DNA from: CBFGRU01 sp965651255 | Lineage (GTDB): Bacteria; Planctomycetota; Phycisphaerae; Phycisphaerales; SM1A02 | Reading direction: 5' to 3' | Assembly (NCBI GenBank): GCA_965651255.1 | Contig: CBFGRU010000157.1 | Location: 1-7,392 of the forward strand | Length of the DNA stretch: 7,392 nucleotides | Shown: positions 6,368 to 7,392 of the stretch, one piece after another | How the letters are laid out: each line of letters opens with the position of its first letter | Numbering within the stretch: the stretch's first letter is position 1 | Program-made: the position numbers and the translations under genes | Notes under the pieces: generated by a model | Seen by the model: the letters and a program-made list of their open reading frames with translations, nothing else | Database searches by the model: none | Told to the model about the DNA's origin: nothing

Positions 6368-6412
6368 CACTTCATCCTCATCTGTGTGCACAGGCGCACG
6401 ACAGTGTTTGAA

Positions 6413-7392
6413 TCAGGGTTGACGTCGGAGATCAAGCACCGCTTCTCCACCGGCCGCAACGACCGCAAGAAACGTCTCTCGTTCCCCGACCTTGCGAAAC
6501 TCGATGCGATCACCCACCGCGCCGTTTTCACGTGCTTCCGCCTCGAAGTTAATCACAATCCCGCCGGACAGGCAACGAATCAACGTACGGTCTCCACGAC
6601 GCACAACCGTTTCGCTCGCAAGATCGCGCTGGGTGAGTGTTGTTCCGACTTCAAGCGCACGGGTCGCAACACGCCCTGATGCTTCGGGGTCAGCTACTCG
6701 ATCGAGAAATGACGGGCGCACCCATGAGGTACGCACCGTGAGATCGTTCGGGGTGATCGTCTCACCCCTTTGAATGTCGCGTACAACGTCGGCCGCCCGC
6801 ACTGCGATGTACGGCTGCACGGCGATTGTCGCTTTGCGGTCGATTTCTGCTCCACGCCAGACCACGATCGAGAAAGCAGTTCGATCCGAGCGAAGACTCG
6901 AGATGGGATCGATCTGAAACCGGAGCGCCGGGTCATTGAGCGCAAGCAGATCGTGATCACGCGGATCAAACACCATCTGCAGATTGGATGGATCCAACCC
7001 TAAGCCGCTCGCCATGAGCGCTGCAATCGCGCTGCGTAGCGTACCTTCCTTCATGATCGATTCCGCGACCACCGGGACGGGCTCGCTTGCCTGCTCGCCC
7101 TTCCGTGAAGTTGAAGTCGTGATGGCCTGCGGTTCCATGGCCTTCGGTCCGTGTGCACCATGCTCAACCCGCGGGCGAACCATGACATCGCGCCCATTCA
7201 GACTCACCTTCGCCCAATTAACTTCTGCGCTCTCCAGAGCGCTGCGAATGTCATCTAGGCGGAGCGTCTGTATGCGGCCGGACTTGTCAATCGTCGCAAT
7301 TACCAAAGAATCGTGACGAACCGCTTCCGGACCATCGAGTCGAGCAATGTCGCCCAGAGTGATGGTCTGGCGATCATGCGGAGCTCGAACGG
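6413..7392 (-). CDS. flgA: Flagellar P-ring assembly protein FlgA (5' end outside window)
   Basis: FlgA is the periplasmic chaperone for polymerisation of FlgI into the P-ring. The frame stays open to the window edge, so about 325 residues are visible and the true start with its signal peptide is missing. The first visible residues include QTITLGDIARLDG, typical of the FlgA N-terminal domain; a TTG at 7306 is therefore only an internal leucine codon. A Pro/Thr/Ser/Lys-rich linker spans about residues 78-106. A SAF-like domain follows near 200-260, with VVRDIQRGETITPNDL and ALEVGTTLTQRDLA. The C-terminal domain (about 262-325) contains VRRGDRTLIRCLSGGIVINFEAEA and ends in GGEAVLDLRRQP, as expected for the family. 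The visible part is already longer than typical enteric FlgA (about 220 residues), mainly through an extended N-terminal and middle part. It is presumably part of a rod/ring operon whose upstream genes lie outside. Confidence 0.88.
   Translation of the reverse strand, partial: VRAPHDRQTITLGDIARLDGPEAVRHDSLVIATIDKSGRIQTLRLDDIRSALESAEVNWAKVSLNGRDVMVRPRVEHGAHGPKAMEPQAITTSTSRKGEQASEPVPVVAESIMKEGTLRSAIAALMASGLGLDPSNLQMVFDPRDHDLLALNDPALRFQIDPISSLRSDRTAFSIVVWRGAEIDRKATIAVQPYIAVRAADVVRDIQRGETITPNDLTVRTSWVRPSFLDRVADPEASGRVATRALEVGTTLTQRDLASETVVRRGDRTLIRCLSGGIVINFEAEARENGAVGDRIEFRKVGERETFLAVVAAGGEAVLDLRRQP

Noticed and set aside
1..7392. Mobile elements, CRISPR arrays, tRNA genes or a defence system
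   Set aside because: No inverted terminal repeats, transposase motifs, regularly spaced repeats or tRNA cloverleaf were seen. All genes are explained by housekeeping, flagellar or membrane roles.

Overview
The window reads as ordinary chromosomal DNA of a GC-rich, flagellated, Gram-negative-type bacterium. All genes look intact and densely packed, with moderately high GC and many GATC sites. The FlgA/FlgH pair implies an outer-membrane L-ring. The glycosyltransferase, the indole-glycerol-phosphate synthase with a small insert, and the mix of weak Shine-Dalgarno signals with GTG/TTG start options suggest a planctomycete (Phycisphaerae-like). That placement is recognition without a search and is only moderately secure.

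Layout, left to right. At the left edge (1-69) a plus-strand reading frame appears to end, overlapping by a few bases the 3' end of a minus-strand gene. A minus-strand cluster then fills 62-3421, transcribed right to left: trpC (indole-3-glycerol-phosphate synthase), a GT2 polyprenyl-phosphate-type glycosyltransferase, asd (aspartate-semialdehyde dehydrogenase) and an unrecognised protein with two predicted membrane helices. Head to head with trpC, on the plus strand, lie a CPBP-family intramembrane protease (3420-4439) and trpS (tryptophanyl-tRNA synthetase, 4474-5550). The two divergent start codons overlap, so there is no intergenic promoter region between them unless the protease starts further downstream. 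A short convergent gap (5551-5644) holds two consecutive hairpins. The right end, minus strand, is a flagellar pair: flgA (truncated by the window edge) followed by flgH.

How the genes fit together. trpC makes the indole precursor of tryptophan and trpS charges tRNA with tryptophan, so two tryptophan-related genes flank the protease gene on opposite strands. asd feeds the lysine/diaminopimelate, threonine and methionine branches. FlgA and FlgH serve assembly of the flagellar P- and L-rings, but the usual partner flgI is not directly downstream of flgH. I found no mobile element, CRISPR array, tRNA or rRNA, and no convincing new multi-gene system. The points most worth a second look are the G8 homopolymer early in flgH, the apparent absence of a lipobox in FlgH, the overlapping divergent starts of trpC and the protease gene, and the marked excess of GATC sites.
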